From Alphaproteobacteria bacterium UBA6178 (GTDB lineage: Bacteria; Pseudomonadota; Alphaproteobacteria; Rickettsiales; UBA3002): a stretch of 21,825 nucleotides of DNA. A program made the translations under genes and the position numbers. This document shows positions 13,809 to 20,853 of this stretch, piece by piece. Where the stretch lies: the NCBI GenBank assembly GCA_002422205.1, contig DITS01000009.1:30888-52712 (forward strand), written 5' to 3'. Below the pieces are notes generated by a model. That model was not told where the DNA came from and did not search any database. It saw only the letters and a program-made list of their open reading frames with translations. Each line of letters begins with the position of its first letter. Within the stretch, counting starts at the first letter, position 1.

Positions 13809-15182
13809 TTACCAGTATCCTTGCCACAACGTATAGACTGCGCTGCTCAGGCACAGGCCAATGCAGCCAAATGCCAGTGGCAAGGCGCGCCGGTCGATGG
13901 GGGCGGTGGGGCTATAGGATGGCAGCCAACATAGCAGCCACGGCACCAACGCCAACAGATAACGGCCTTGAAAGCCTTCGATGAGCGGAGACCGCACCGC
14001 ATTCCACTGAATATACAGCAAGGTGAAGGCGATGCCAATCGTTGCAACCACCAGTGCCGTCAGAAACAGATTTTGTCTTGTGGGTATGCGAAAGGTTGCC
14101 CGGTCAGCCGGATAGAAGGCCAATATGGTGAGGGCGAAGACGGGTAGCGCATAGGCGAGGCGAGGCATGGTGAGGCCACAATGCCCCAATACACCGAGGA
14201 ATCCGGTTATATATTCGCGTAGGATGGCTGGCGAGGTGAGCGTGCTAAGCATGACCCACCCATAGTGTAGTGGTTGTGTTAGGATGAAACGGATTTGCGC
14301 ATTTGGCTCCACATGGGTGCCGGCGAGAGTGCTGTAGACCGGCAGATCGTCGAGGATTGTGCTTTTGGCTATCAGGCTCCATGTCACTGCGCCAATGATG
14401 CCGCATGCTACGAGCAATGCCGCATACAGATTGCGGTGGCGGGCGGAGACAAAACAGCCTGCTGGAATCAGAAAAGCCGCAAGGGGAATAAACATATAGG
14501 CGGTTTTGCACAGGGCGAGCAATACACCGATGACACCTAGCATGACCATGTGGGAGCGAGTAAACGGCATGGCTGTTGCGCGCGCCTGCATGACATAGGC
14601 AAAAAATAAGCAAGCCAGACCGATATTAAGCGACTCCAGATTTATCATACTGAAGATGAAAAGCGGGGTGGGTAGCAGCATGATGGCGCAGATGATGTAA
14701 CGATGCGCGGGCAGGATGCGTAGCGCTGCATAGACCAGCACTAATCCGGTTAGCAGCGATGTCAGGCGACAGGTATACAGTATCAGGAGCAGCGGCGCAT
14801 CAAGGAGGAATCCCAATTTCATGGTGAGCGCTAAGGGCAGGTAGGATAGCGGGTTATGGATTTTAAATATTTTCATATGCTCTTCGGCGGCAACAGTCGC
14901 GTTGGAATCGGAAAGCCGGTAGCGATAGAGTGCCCGATAATCATCAAAGGTGAGTGGGGTGCGCGCATAAACCGGATCGAATGCGGCGTGCTCGAATGCC
15001 GGTAGCGGCTCGGGCAGCGTGGGAGAACCCATCCATTGGGCGGTGGCGATTTCGTATATGCGCTCGAAATGCGCGGGCTCATCTGGCCCGCCAAATGGCG
15101 GTGTAATGAGCAGAAAGATGAGGCCGAATACACTACCCAGCAACAGATAGAGGCGATGGGGCTGGGACAAGAAATGCTGCAT
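13809..15182 (-). CDS. DUF2142-family polytopic membrane protein, paralog 1
   Basis: 457 residues, polytopic. The first helix and loop are SQPHRLYLLLGSVFGLIFLLITPPFGGPDEPAHFERIYEIA, with the full PDEPAHF motif. Further helices follow, then a C-terminal WNAVRSPLIEGFQGRYLLALVPWLLCWLP segment. DUF2142 proteins often occur in loci for surface polysaccharide or teichoic-acid-like glycan synthesis beside polyprenyl-phosphate glycosyltransferases; here a family 2 glycosyltransferase lies 5 nt upstream. The gene is probably co-transcribed and forms a tandem duplicate with the next gene. Substrate unknown. No good Shine-Dalgarno precedes its ATG, so translation may depend on coupling to the upstream gene. 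Confidence 0.86.
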   Translation of the reverse strand: MQHFLSQPHRLYLLLGSVFGLIFLLITPPFGGPDEPAHFERIYEIATAQWMGSPTLPEPLPAFEHAAFDPVYARTPLTFDDYRALYRYRLSDSNATVAAEEHMKIFKIHNPLSYLPLALTMKLGFLLDAPLLLILYTCRLTSLLTGLVLVYAALRILPAHRYIICAIMLLPTPLFIFSMINLESLNIGLACLFFAYVMQARATAMPFTRSHMVMLGVIGVLLALCKTAYMFIPLAAFLIPAGCFVSARHRNLYAALLVACGIIGAVTWSLIAKSTILDDLPVYSTLAGTHVEPNAQIRFILTQPLHYGWVMLSTLTSPAILREYITGFLGVLGHCGLTMPRLAYALPVFALTILAFYPADRATFRIPTRQNLFLTALVVATIGIAFTLLYIQWNAVRSPLIEGFQGRYLLALVPWLLCWLPSYSPTAPIDRRALPLAFGCIGLCLSSAVYTLWQGYW

Positions 15183-15187
15183 TATTA

Positions 15188-16114
15188 TTATCGGAGGGCA
15201 GGTTGTTGCAGATAATGCAGGCGGCGGTTTTCGCGGCGGGCTTGTGCGATGCCTTCGAGGATAATGCCGCAGGTGAGAGAGAGAAAGGAGAAGACTAAAA
15301 TGCCCATGACGATGATGGCGGTGGGGATGCGCGGGACCATTCTTGTTTCGAGAAAGACAGTGACGAGTGGCCAGCCCAGCAACAAAGCGGTGGTGAATAA
15401 CAGCAGGGCAACAGCGCCAAATAATTGCAGCGGCTTGATTTGGCGATAGAGATTGACGATCATCCAGCTGATGCGCAGGCCATCGCGCCAGGTGTTGAGT
15501 TTGCTGTATGAGCCTTCGGGGCGGGGGTGATGCGTAATGGCCAGCTCATCGAAAGGGATGTGTGCGTCGAGTGCGTGGATGCTGAGCTCGGTTTCGATTT
15601 CGAAGCCGGTGCTGGCAGCGGGAAAGGATTTGACGAAGCGGCGTGAGAAAACGCGATAGCCTGAAAATATATCACTGATGCCATGGCGAAATAAACGGGC
15701 AACAACGTGATTAAATAAGCGATTGCCACTGGCATGTTTGGGACGGTAGGCGGATTTGTCGGTGACATCGCGGGCACCGATCACCATGTCGAGCTGGTGG
15801 GTGAGGAGGTGTTGGATGAGGGGGATGGCGTCGGGTGCTGCGTGCTGTCCATCGCCATCGACGAGCAAGTAAATATCCGCCTCAATATCGGCAAAGGCGC
15901 GGCGCACGACATGGCCTTTGCCCTGCATTGTTTCGCGGCGCACTGTGGCACCAGCGGCGTGGGCGAGAGCGGCGGTGTCATCGTGCGAGTTATTATCATA
16001 GACATAAATGGTGGCAGTGGGCAGCGCGTGCTGAAAAGTGGTAACGACGGAGCCAATGGTTGGCGCTTCGTTAAAGCAGGGGATGATAACGGCAATGCGA
16101 TAGGGTTGTGACAT
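15188..16114 (-). CDS. Family 2 glycosyltransferase (dolichyl/undecaprenyl-phosphate sugar synthase-like) with C-terminal membrane helices
   Basis: A 308-residue enzyme. The N-terminal GT-A domain contains RIAVIIPCFNEAPTIGSVV, the donor-site YVYDNNSHDDT, the DGDGQH metal motif near residue 88 and the ISDIFSGYRVFSRRFV segment of DPM1-like transferases. The C-terminal 100 residues hold two hydrophobic segments (LFGAVALLLFTTALLLGWPLV and IVMGILVFSFLSLTCGIILEG), as in polyprenyl-phosphate-sugar synthases. It likely makes a lipid-linked sugar on the cytoplasmic side. Such a product is the donor for GT-C-type transferases, so the two DUF2142 proteins downstream (5-nt and 4-nt gaps) are natural partners. 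AAGGAG precedes the ATG. It is transcribed divergently from cydA. Confidence 0.9.
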   Translation of the reverse strand: MSQPYRIAVIIPCFNEAPTIGSVVTTFQHALPTATIYVYDNNSHDDTAALAHAAGATVRRETMQGKGHVVRRAFADIEADIYLLVDGDGQHAAPDAIPLIQHLLTHQLDMVIGARDVTDKSAYRPKHASGNRLFNHVVARLFRHGISDIFSGYRVFSRRFVKSFPAASTGFEIETELSIHALDAHIPFDELAITHHPRPEGSYSKLNTWRDGLRISWMIVNLYRQIKPLQLFGAVALLLFTTALLLGWPLVTVFLETRMVPRIPTAIIVMGILVFSFLSLTCGIILEGIAQARRENRRLHYLQQPALR

Positions 16115-16243
16115 GCGTACTCCTTTGTGTGGATTTTAGTCAGTAAACGGCAATTAATCTATGGTTTTTACGCGGTTTTGAGTAAAAAAGATGGACAATC
16201 CTTCAGATTGGACTAGTACAGCAGCAGATACAGGAGAGCGACA
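16115..16243. promoter_or_regulatory. Divergent intergenic region between the glycosyltransferase operon and cydAB
   Basis: These 129 nt separate divergent operons and must hold both promoters. The right end has GGAGAGCGACA before the cydA ATG. CAATC and GATTG around a 5-nt spacer (16196-16210) form a short dyad upstream of cydA. I see no good FNR-type TTGAT-N4-ATCAA box and no confident -35/-10 pair. Confidence 0.5.
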
Positions 16244-17599
16244 ATGGATGCATTGATGCTGGCGCGCATACAGTTTGCTGCGAATATCTCGTTTCATATT
16301 TTATTTCCGACGATCACGATTGCATTGGCATGGGTGCTGTTATTTTTCAAGCTGCGCTACAATGCCAGCTTGGATATGAAATGGATGAAGGCGTATCAGT
16401 TTTGGGTGAAGGTGTTTGCGCTGTGTTTTGCACTCGGTGTAGTATCGGGCGTGACGATGTCGTTCCAGTTTGGCACCAACTGGCCGGGCTATATGGAGAC
16501 GGTGGGCAATATTGCGGGGCCGCTTTTGGCGTATGAGGTGCTGACGGCGTTCTTTCTGGAAGCGACGTTTTTGGGCATTATGCTGTTTGGTTTTAGCAAA
16601 GTATCCAACCGCGTGCATACGCTGGCAACGGTGCTGGTGGCGGTGGGCACCAGCATGTCGGCTTTCTGGATTCTGGTGCTCAATAGCTGGATGCATACGC
16701 CGGCGGGGTTTGAAATGCGCGATGGGGTAGCGCATGCGACCGACTGGCTGGCTATCTTGCTTAACCCATCGATGCCGTATCGGCTGACACATATGCTGAT
16801 TGCATCGGGATTGACAACCAGCTTTTTGATTGCAGGGTTGTCAGCCTATCGGTATTTGCGCGGTGACCAATGTGCGAGCGTGATGGCGGCAATGAAAACC
16901 GGTGTGTATGCGGCGGCGATTCTGATTCCGTTGCAGATATTTGTGGGTGATTTGCACGGGCTGAATACGTTGGAGCATCAGCCGGCGAAAATCGCGGCGA
17001 TGGAGGGAATTTGGGAGACCGAGCACGGGGCGCCTTTGTTGCTGTTTGCGTTGCCGGACGAAGAAGCGCGCACCAATCATTTTGCAGTGGGGATTCCGAA
17101 ACTGGCGAGTTTGATTTTAACGCATGATAGTGACGGCGAGATTGCAGGGCTGAATAGTTTTGAGCGTCACCCGCCGGTGGCGCCGGTGTTTTTTTCGTTT
17201 CGGATTATGGTGGGCGTTGGGGTGCTGATGCTGCTGGTGGCGTGGAGTGCGGCGTGGATGCTGCGGCGTAATCGCGTGCCGAAACTGATGGCGTGGTCGC
17301 TGGTGGCGATGAGTTTTTCGGGCTGGGTGGCGACGCTGGCGGGGTGGTATACCACCGAGATTGGCCGCCAGCCCTGGCTGGTGGAAGGGGTGCTACTGAC
17401 CGCAGATGCGGTGGCAACCACGGTAACATCGGGCATGATTGCAGGAAGTCTGGCGATGTATCTGACGCTGTATGCGGTGCTGATTGTGACGTTTATTACG
17501 GTGGTGTTTTATCTGGCGCGCAAGGCGTGTGATCCGCAGCCATTGGATGAAGCGGCGCATTCGTCTTCGGCGGTGGCCGAACAAGTGAAGGGAGACTGA
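16244..17599 (+). CDS. cydA: Cytochrome bd-type quinol oxidase subunit I (CioA/CydA, short Q-loop)
   Basis: Haem-carrying subunit of a cytochrome bd terminal oxidase that oxidises quinol and reduces oxygen to water. It begins LARIQFAANISFHILF, with His18 as the expected haem ligand. The middle has HMLIASGLTTSFLIAG, which holds the other expected haem-ligand His. The Q-loop contains GDLHGLNTLEHQPAKIAAMEG. The C-terminal part has GWYTTEIGRQPWLVEGVL. At 451 residues it is shorter than E. coli CydA (about 520) and lacks the Q-loop insertion, so it belongs to the short-loop class that includes cyanide-insensitive oxidase (CIO). cydB begins 2 nt after its stop. Confidence 0.95.
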   Translation: MDALMLARIQFAANISFHILFPTITIALAWVLLFFKLRYNASLDMKWMKAYQFWVKVFALCFALGVVSGVTMSFQFGTNWPGYMETVGNIAGPLLAYEVLTAFFLEATFLGIMLFGFSKVSNRVHTLATVLVAVGTSMSAFWILVLNSWMHTPAGFEMRDGVAHATDWLAILLNPSMPYRLTHMLIASGLTTSFLIAGLSAYRYLRGDQCASVMAAMKTGVYAAAILIPLQIFVGDLHGLNTLEHQPAKIAAMEGIWETEHGAPLLLFALPDEEARTNHFAVGIPKLASLILTHDSDGEIAGLNSFERHPPVAPVFFSFRIMVGVGVLMLLVAWSAAWMLRRNRVPKLMAWSLVAMSFSGWVATLAGWYTTEIGRQPWLVEGVLLTADAVATTVTSGMIAGSLAMYLTLYAVLIVTFITVVFYLARKACDPQPLDEAAHSSSAVAEQVKGD

Positions 17600-17601
17600 G
17601 C

Positions 17602-18609
17602 ATGGAAGGCTTGCAAGATGGCCAATGGTTGCCGCTGGTGTTCATGGTGCTGATGGGTATTTCCATTGCGGCCTATGTGATTTTAGATGGTTATGATCTG
17701 GGCGTGGGCATGCTGATGAGCCGCGCTACGGACGCGCAACGCGATGTGATGATCGCCTCGATCGGACCGTTTTGGGATGCGAATGAAACCTGGCTGGTGC
17801 TAGGGGTGGGCATTTTGCTGGTGGCATTTCCGATTGCGCATGGGGTGATTCTGACGGCGCTGTATATCCCGACATTTATTATGTTGGGCGGGCTGATATT
17901 GCGCGGGGTGTCGTTTGATTTTCGCGCGAAGGCCAAAGCCACGCACAAGCAGGCATGGGATGCTGCGTTTATCGGCGGGTCGTTGCTGGCGTCGCTGGCG
18001 CAGGGCTATATGCTGGGCATGTATATTATGGGCTTTGACAGCAGCCTGATGAGCCATTTGTTTGGTTTGCTCACGGGTGTGTGCCTTGCGGCGGGGTATG
18101 TGTTTGTGGGGGCCGGTTGGCTTTTGATGAAATGCGAAGGCGAGTTGCAGCAACGCGCCGCCTATTGGGGGCGGCGGGCCTTGTGGGGCACGGCGCTGGG
18201 GATGGTGGTGATTTCGCTGGCGACGCCGCTGATGAGCGAACGTATTTTTGACAAATGGTTTGCGATGCCGAATATTTTATTGCTGATGCCGATTCCGTTG
18301 ATGAGCGCTTTTGTGATTGGCGTGCTGGAATTTGTGCTGCGGCGGTTGCCGCGCGGGGATGACCGCTATTGCTGGGTGCCGTTTGCCGGTAGTGTGGGGC
18401 TGTTTCTGCTCGGCTTTCAGGGGCTGGCTTATAGTTTTTACCCGTATATTGTGCCGGAGCGTCTGACCATTTGGGAAGCGGCGAGCGCGCCGGAATCGCT
18501 GATGATTATTTTGGTGGGGACGCTGGTGGTGCTGCCTTTTATCATCGGCTACACGATTTTTGCGTATAAGGTGTTTTGGGGCAAGGCGCGTGGGCTGAGT
18601 TATGATTAG
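17602..18609 (+). CDS. cydB: Cytochrome bd-type quinol oxidase subunit II (CioB/CydB)
   Basis: A 335-residue membrane subunit. The start AAYVILDGYDLGVGML and GPFWDANETWLVLGVGILLVAFP are the hallmark first-helix motifs of CydB; the DGYDLG Asp is conserved. About eight or nine hydrophobic helices follow, ending in VLPFIIGYTIFAYKVFWGKARGL. It stabilises subunit I and completes the oxidase. The 2-nt spacing from cydA and a GGAG just before the cydA stop support one operon. No cydX miniprotein follows, because the next gene converges and overlaps the 3' end by 3 to 4 nt. The cydDC haem/thiol exporter genes are not in the window. Confidence 0.95.
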   Translation: MEGLQDGQWLPLVFMVLMGISIAAYVILDGYDLGVGMLMSRATDAQRDVMIASIGPFWDANETWLVLGVGILLVAFPIAHGVILTALYIPTFIMLGGLILRGVSFDFRAKAKATHKQAWDAAFIGGSLLASLAQGYMLGMYIMGFDSSLMSHLFGLLTGVCLAAGYVFVGAGWLLMKCEGELQQRAAYWGRRALWGTALGMVVISLATPLMSERIFDKWFAMPNILLLMPIPLMSAFVIGVLEFVLRRLPRGDDRYCWVPFAGSVGLFLLGFQGLAYSFYPYIVPERLTIWEAASAPESLMIILVGTLVVLPFIIGYTIFAYKVFWGKARGLSYD

Positions 18610-19610
18610 GGATTGATTTCTGCAACTGTCTGATGCGGTGATGCAGGTGTTATTGCGTTACGGATATCATTTTGGTTTAAGGGGGTTGGGTCTATTGCGC
18701 ATTGTTTGAGTGGCGCTGTGACTTCGTCAAGCTCCAGTTCATAAAGCCCAAAATTATGATCGCCTTGTGCTGGTTTCAGCAGATGAATGATCGTATTTAA
18801 TTTAGCAACCCATGCCTCCGAAGGACCCGTGGCGGGGCGATTATGCAGTAAGCATGACGCGCCATCCGGCTTGAGAATGATTTGTTGCGAGAGAAACTCT
18901 GCATATTCAGCCGTGCTGGGGACGGGGTCTTTGTCTCGATCGATACGTATAAAATCGGCATTATTATTATTTGCCCATGCTTCAAATGTTTTGACAAATG
19001 CTTTATCGCCTATCGCTGGGGCTGCAAATGCGTAGAGGCCACTGAGCTTTAATCCTTGCTGTGCCAAATGGGCAGCGTAGCCTTGCGCGAGGGCTCCGCC
19101 ATAGGAAAAACCACTTACCCCAAATTTGACGTCGTGGATATCCTGTGCTCCCGTTACCTGCAGGGCTGCAGCGGTGATTTTGTCCATCAGGCTATTGCCG
19201 CGCGAAATTATCGTATCGGGGATATGTCGTATAATCCGTAGCTGCAGGATTTCATCTAAGGCTTTGTCTCCGAGGCTATTGCCGCGCGAAAGTTTGGTTA
19301 ATGAAAGATCGATGGACTGGGCATAGGTGCCGCCTAAAGGTGCGGGAACGGGGGTGGCACGCAGAGTGTGTAATATATCCCATAAGGTGTCGACGCCTTT
19401 GAAAGCGACCATCACCGCCTGATTTTCTTCTGAGCCTATCAGCAACACGGATTCGCCCCCATGCTCAATGGTGCTTACCTTTAACCCCTTGCTTTCTATC
19501 CATTCTAGCAATGCCATTTGTCCGTCCGGGGAACTATAAAAATACGTATTCATCATGAGATGAACGCGAGCAGCGTCGATTTTTGTTTCTAAGGGGATGG
19601 ATTCGGTCAT
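18606..19610 (-). CDS. Class 3 lipase-like alpha/beta hydrolase
   Basis: A 334-residue alpha/beta hydrolase of the fungal-lipase (class 3) type. Evidence is VMVAFKGVDTLWDIL, equivalent to the oxyanion strand, and the nucleophile elbow GFSYG (Ser169), followed by GALAQGYAAHLA. YAFAAPAIGDKAF and RDKDPVPS (Asp228) follow, as does GDHNFGLY (His285), so a complete Ser-Asp-His triad is likely. There is no signal peptide, so a cytosolic or specially exported enzyme is expected. Residues 108-116 and 137-145 repeat SRGNSL-x-DK, reflecting a 19-nt exact DNA repeat. The 3' end overlaps convergent cydB by 3-4 nt. ATG 19610 has only AAGG one base away; a 20-bp palindrome lies 9-28 nt upstream. ATG 19556 is an alternative start but has no better signal. 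Confidence 0.8.
   Translation of the reverse strand: MTESIPLETKIDAARVHLMMNTYFYSSPDGQMALLEWIESKGLKVSTIEHGGESVLLIGSEENQAVMVAFKGVDTLWDILHTLRATPVPAPLGGTYAQSIDLSLTKLSRGNSLGDKALDEILQLRIIRHIPDTIISRGNSLMDKITAAALQVTGAQDIHDVKFGVSGFSYGGALAQGYAAHLAQQGLKLSGLYAFAAPAIGDKAFVKTFEAWANNNNADFIRIDRDKDPVPSTAEYAEFLSQQIILKPDGASCLLHNRPATGPSEAWVAKLNTIIHLLKPAQGDHNFGLYELELDEVTAPLKQCAIDPTPLNQNDIRNAITPASPHQTVAEINP
19189..19207 (+). repeat. 19-nt exact direct repeat inside the lipase gene, copy 1
   Basis: AGGCTATTGCCGCGCGAAA is identical to 19273-19291. The 84-nt offset is a multiple of three, so both copies are read in the same frame and encode the repeated SRGNSL peptide. Confidence 0.8.
19273..19291 (+). repeat. 19-nt exact direct repeat inside the lipase gene, copy 2
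   Basis: Identical to 19189-19207. It encodes the first SRGNSL block (residues about 108-113) of the hydrolase. Confidence 0.8.
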
Positions 19611-19618
19611 GCCTTATT

Positions 19619-19638
19619 ATGTAATATATTTATTACAT
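19619..19638. promoter_or_regulatory. AT-rich palindrome upstream of the lipase gene (possible operator)
   Basis: ATGTAATA and TATTACAT are perfect 8-bp arms around TATT. The dyad sits 9-28 nt before the ATG at 19610, at or just after where a promoter would be expected. It looks like a dimeric-regulator operator, but no regulator gene is adjacent and its role is inferred. Confidence 0.5.
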
Positions 19639-19819
19639 TATGATGAATATCAGCGGAAATTCATTGTTTCAGTGGGAGTGGAGTGGTGCAGCTTCGCTGA
19701 AAGCTCGCTTTGTGTGCTTATGGTGGGTTTTGTTTAAGTTTGGAGAGCAAGCCCGCCTTCGCTGAAGCTACGTCGGGCATAAGCCTCGCCACGTTCGCTT
19801 TGCTCACTGCTGCGGCTAA
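19639..19819. other. Non-coding gap with short GC-rich dyads
   Basis: About 180 nt with no convincing gene. GCCCG and CGGGC (19751-19778) enclose CCTTCGCTGAAGCTACGT, an imperfect hairpin downstream of tRNA-Ile. A related AGCTTCGCTGAAAGCT lies near 19688. No T-run follows on the minus strand, so a terminator function is only possible. Confidence 0.4.
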
Positions 19820-19896
<77 letters not shown>

Positions 19897-19923
19897 ACAC
19901 GCGCAAAGGCTTGCGGAAGGCAG

Positions 19924-19952
19924 GTTGTAAAAGCCTGCACCCTAAATGTCAA
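19924..19952 (-). promoter_or_regulatory. Sigma-70-type promoter for tRNA-Ile
   Basis: On the minus strand, TTGACA (19947-19952, perfect -35) is followed by a 17-nt spacer and TACAAC (19924-19929, four of six -10 bases). The -10 lies 28 nt upstream of the tRNA 5' end, leaving room for a short leader. Confidence 0.7.
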
Positions 19953-20064
19953 TCCCCAATAGAATGAATCATAAGCGGTTTAATTTTCAGACTATTACGC
20001 GGAGAGGCGGGCGGTTTCCAGCTTATGTGAGGTGGATTTGCGCGGCAGAGAGGGAGGGGGCGGC

Positions 20065-20217
20065 TTAAATCCGCCCCATCAATAACAGGATAATCAGAAT
20101 GACCACCAGCAGCCCGAGGCCACCGCTGGGGCCGTAGCCCCAGCTGCGGCTATGCGGCCAGCGTGGCAATGTGCCGACTAAAATCACTATCAAAATGACG
20201 AGTAAAATCGTGCTCAT
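20065..20217 (-). CDS. DUF3309-family small membrane protein
   Basis: A 50-residue protein beginning MSTILLVILIVILVGTLP. It continues with RWPHSRSWGYGPSGGLG and ends in a second hydrophobic segment LLVVILIILLLMGRI. Two short membrane helices around a conserved W-P-x-S-R-x-W-G-Y-x-P-S-G-G loop are the hallmark of DUF3309, common in alpha- and other proteobacteria. Its function is unknown; such genes are often linked to stress or envelope genes. It starts 15 nt downstream of the lipoprotein gene's stop on the same strand, with AAGG before its ATG, so the two may be co-transcribed. Confidence 0.9.
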   Translation of the reverse strand: MSTILLVILIVILVGTLPRWPHSRSWGYGPSGGLGLLVVILIILLLMGRI

Positions 20218-20232
20218 GGCTGTGGCCTTTCC

Positions 20233-20679
20233 TTATCCGCCGTAGATGACATACGCGCCACGGGGGAGGCGGGTGCGGATGTTATCACAGGATTCGACTT
20301 TGGGTTGATGCGCGGCGGGGCGCTGGGTGAACCAGACGCGACACATACCGGCAGGCGGCACCATGTTTTCGGGCACTACAATGCTGTTATTGCGAACCGG
20401 ATCGGAATAGGGGGTGTTGGTATGGTAGGGGGTTTTGTCATAAGGCGCGGCGTATTCGGGGTAGCGATCATCAGCGTAGGGACGATTGGCATAAAAATCA
20501 TTATCGCGCGGGGGGTGAGCGGAATAGCGCTCTTGCGACGGGTAGTCGGCGGGGCCGGAGGATACGTAGTTGCCGTTGGCGTCATAATAGCCGCCGCTGG
20601 GGCCGCATGCGGCCAAGAGGGAAACTACTGACAGGCCGGTGATGAGCGGCAGGACGCGCTTTTTGGTTAAATAGGACAT
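20233..20679 (-). CDS. Putative lipoprotein with C-terminal CRVWF motif
   Basis: A 148-residue predicted lipoprotein. The signal sequence is KKRVLPLITGLSVVSLLAAC, with a lipobox LAAC and Cys25 as the acylation site. The middle (about 30-95) is low-complexity, rich in Tyr, Pro, Asp and Asn (ADDRYPEYAAPYDKTPY). The C-terminal 45 residues hold VPPAGMCRVWFTQRPAAHQPKVESCDNIRTRLPRGAYVIYGG. That matches a recurrent motif (P-G-x-C-R-x-W-F ... H-Q-P ... C ... P-x-G-A) of uncharacterised proteobacterial envelope proteins; its two cysteines may form a disulfide. GGAG precedes the ATG at a good spacing. A DUF3309 gene follows 15 nt downstream. Role unknown. Confidence 0.85.
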   Translation of the reverse strand: MSYLTKKRVLPLITGLSVVSLLAACGPSGGYYDANGNYVSSGPADYPSQERYSAHPPRDNDFYANRPYADDRYPEYAAPYDKTPYHTNTPYSDPVRNNSIVVPENMVPPAGMCRVWFTQRPAAHQPKVESCDNIRTRLPRGAYVIYGG

Positions 20680-20726
20680 GGCTTTCTCCTTGTGCTGGGT
20701 TTATGCACCTGTTTGTGACATAGCCC

Positions 20727-20746
20727 CTGCAAGGATGCTGCAAGGA
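20727..20746 (+). repeat. Two direct copies of CTGCAAGGA in the divergent promoter region
   Basis: CTGCAAGGA occurs at 20727-20735 and 20738-20746, an 11-bp period that puts both on the same face of the helix. It lies between the divergent lipoprotein and metallopeptidase genes. A tandem regulator site is possible but unproven. Confidence 0.35.
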
Positions 20747-20853
20747 GTGGGGGGAGGATTTATAAGGATTGTGTAAGGAACCGGTGTGGAATGCCGGATA
20801 ATAATTTGGCAGTTGTGCATTGGTTTGTTAGGCTAAGCCTTCAAGGGGGTGAT

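Noticed and set aside
16115..16243. FNR/anaerobox upstream of cydA
   Set aside because: No TTGAT-N4-ATCAA or near match; only a short unrelated dyad.
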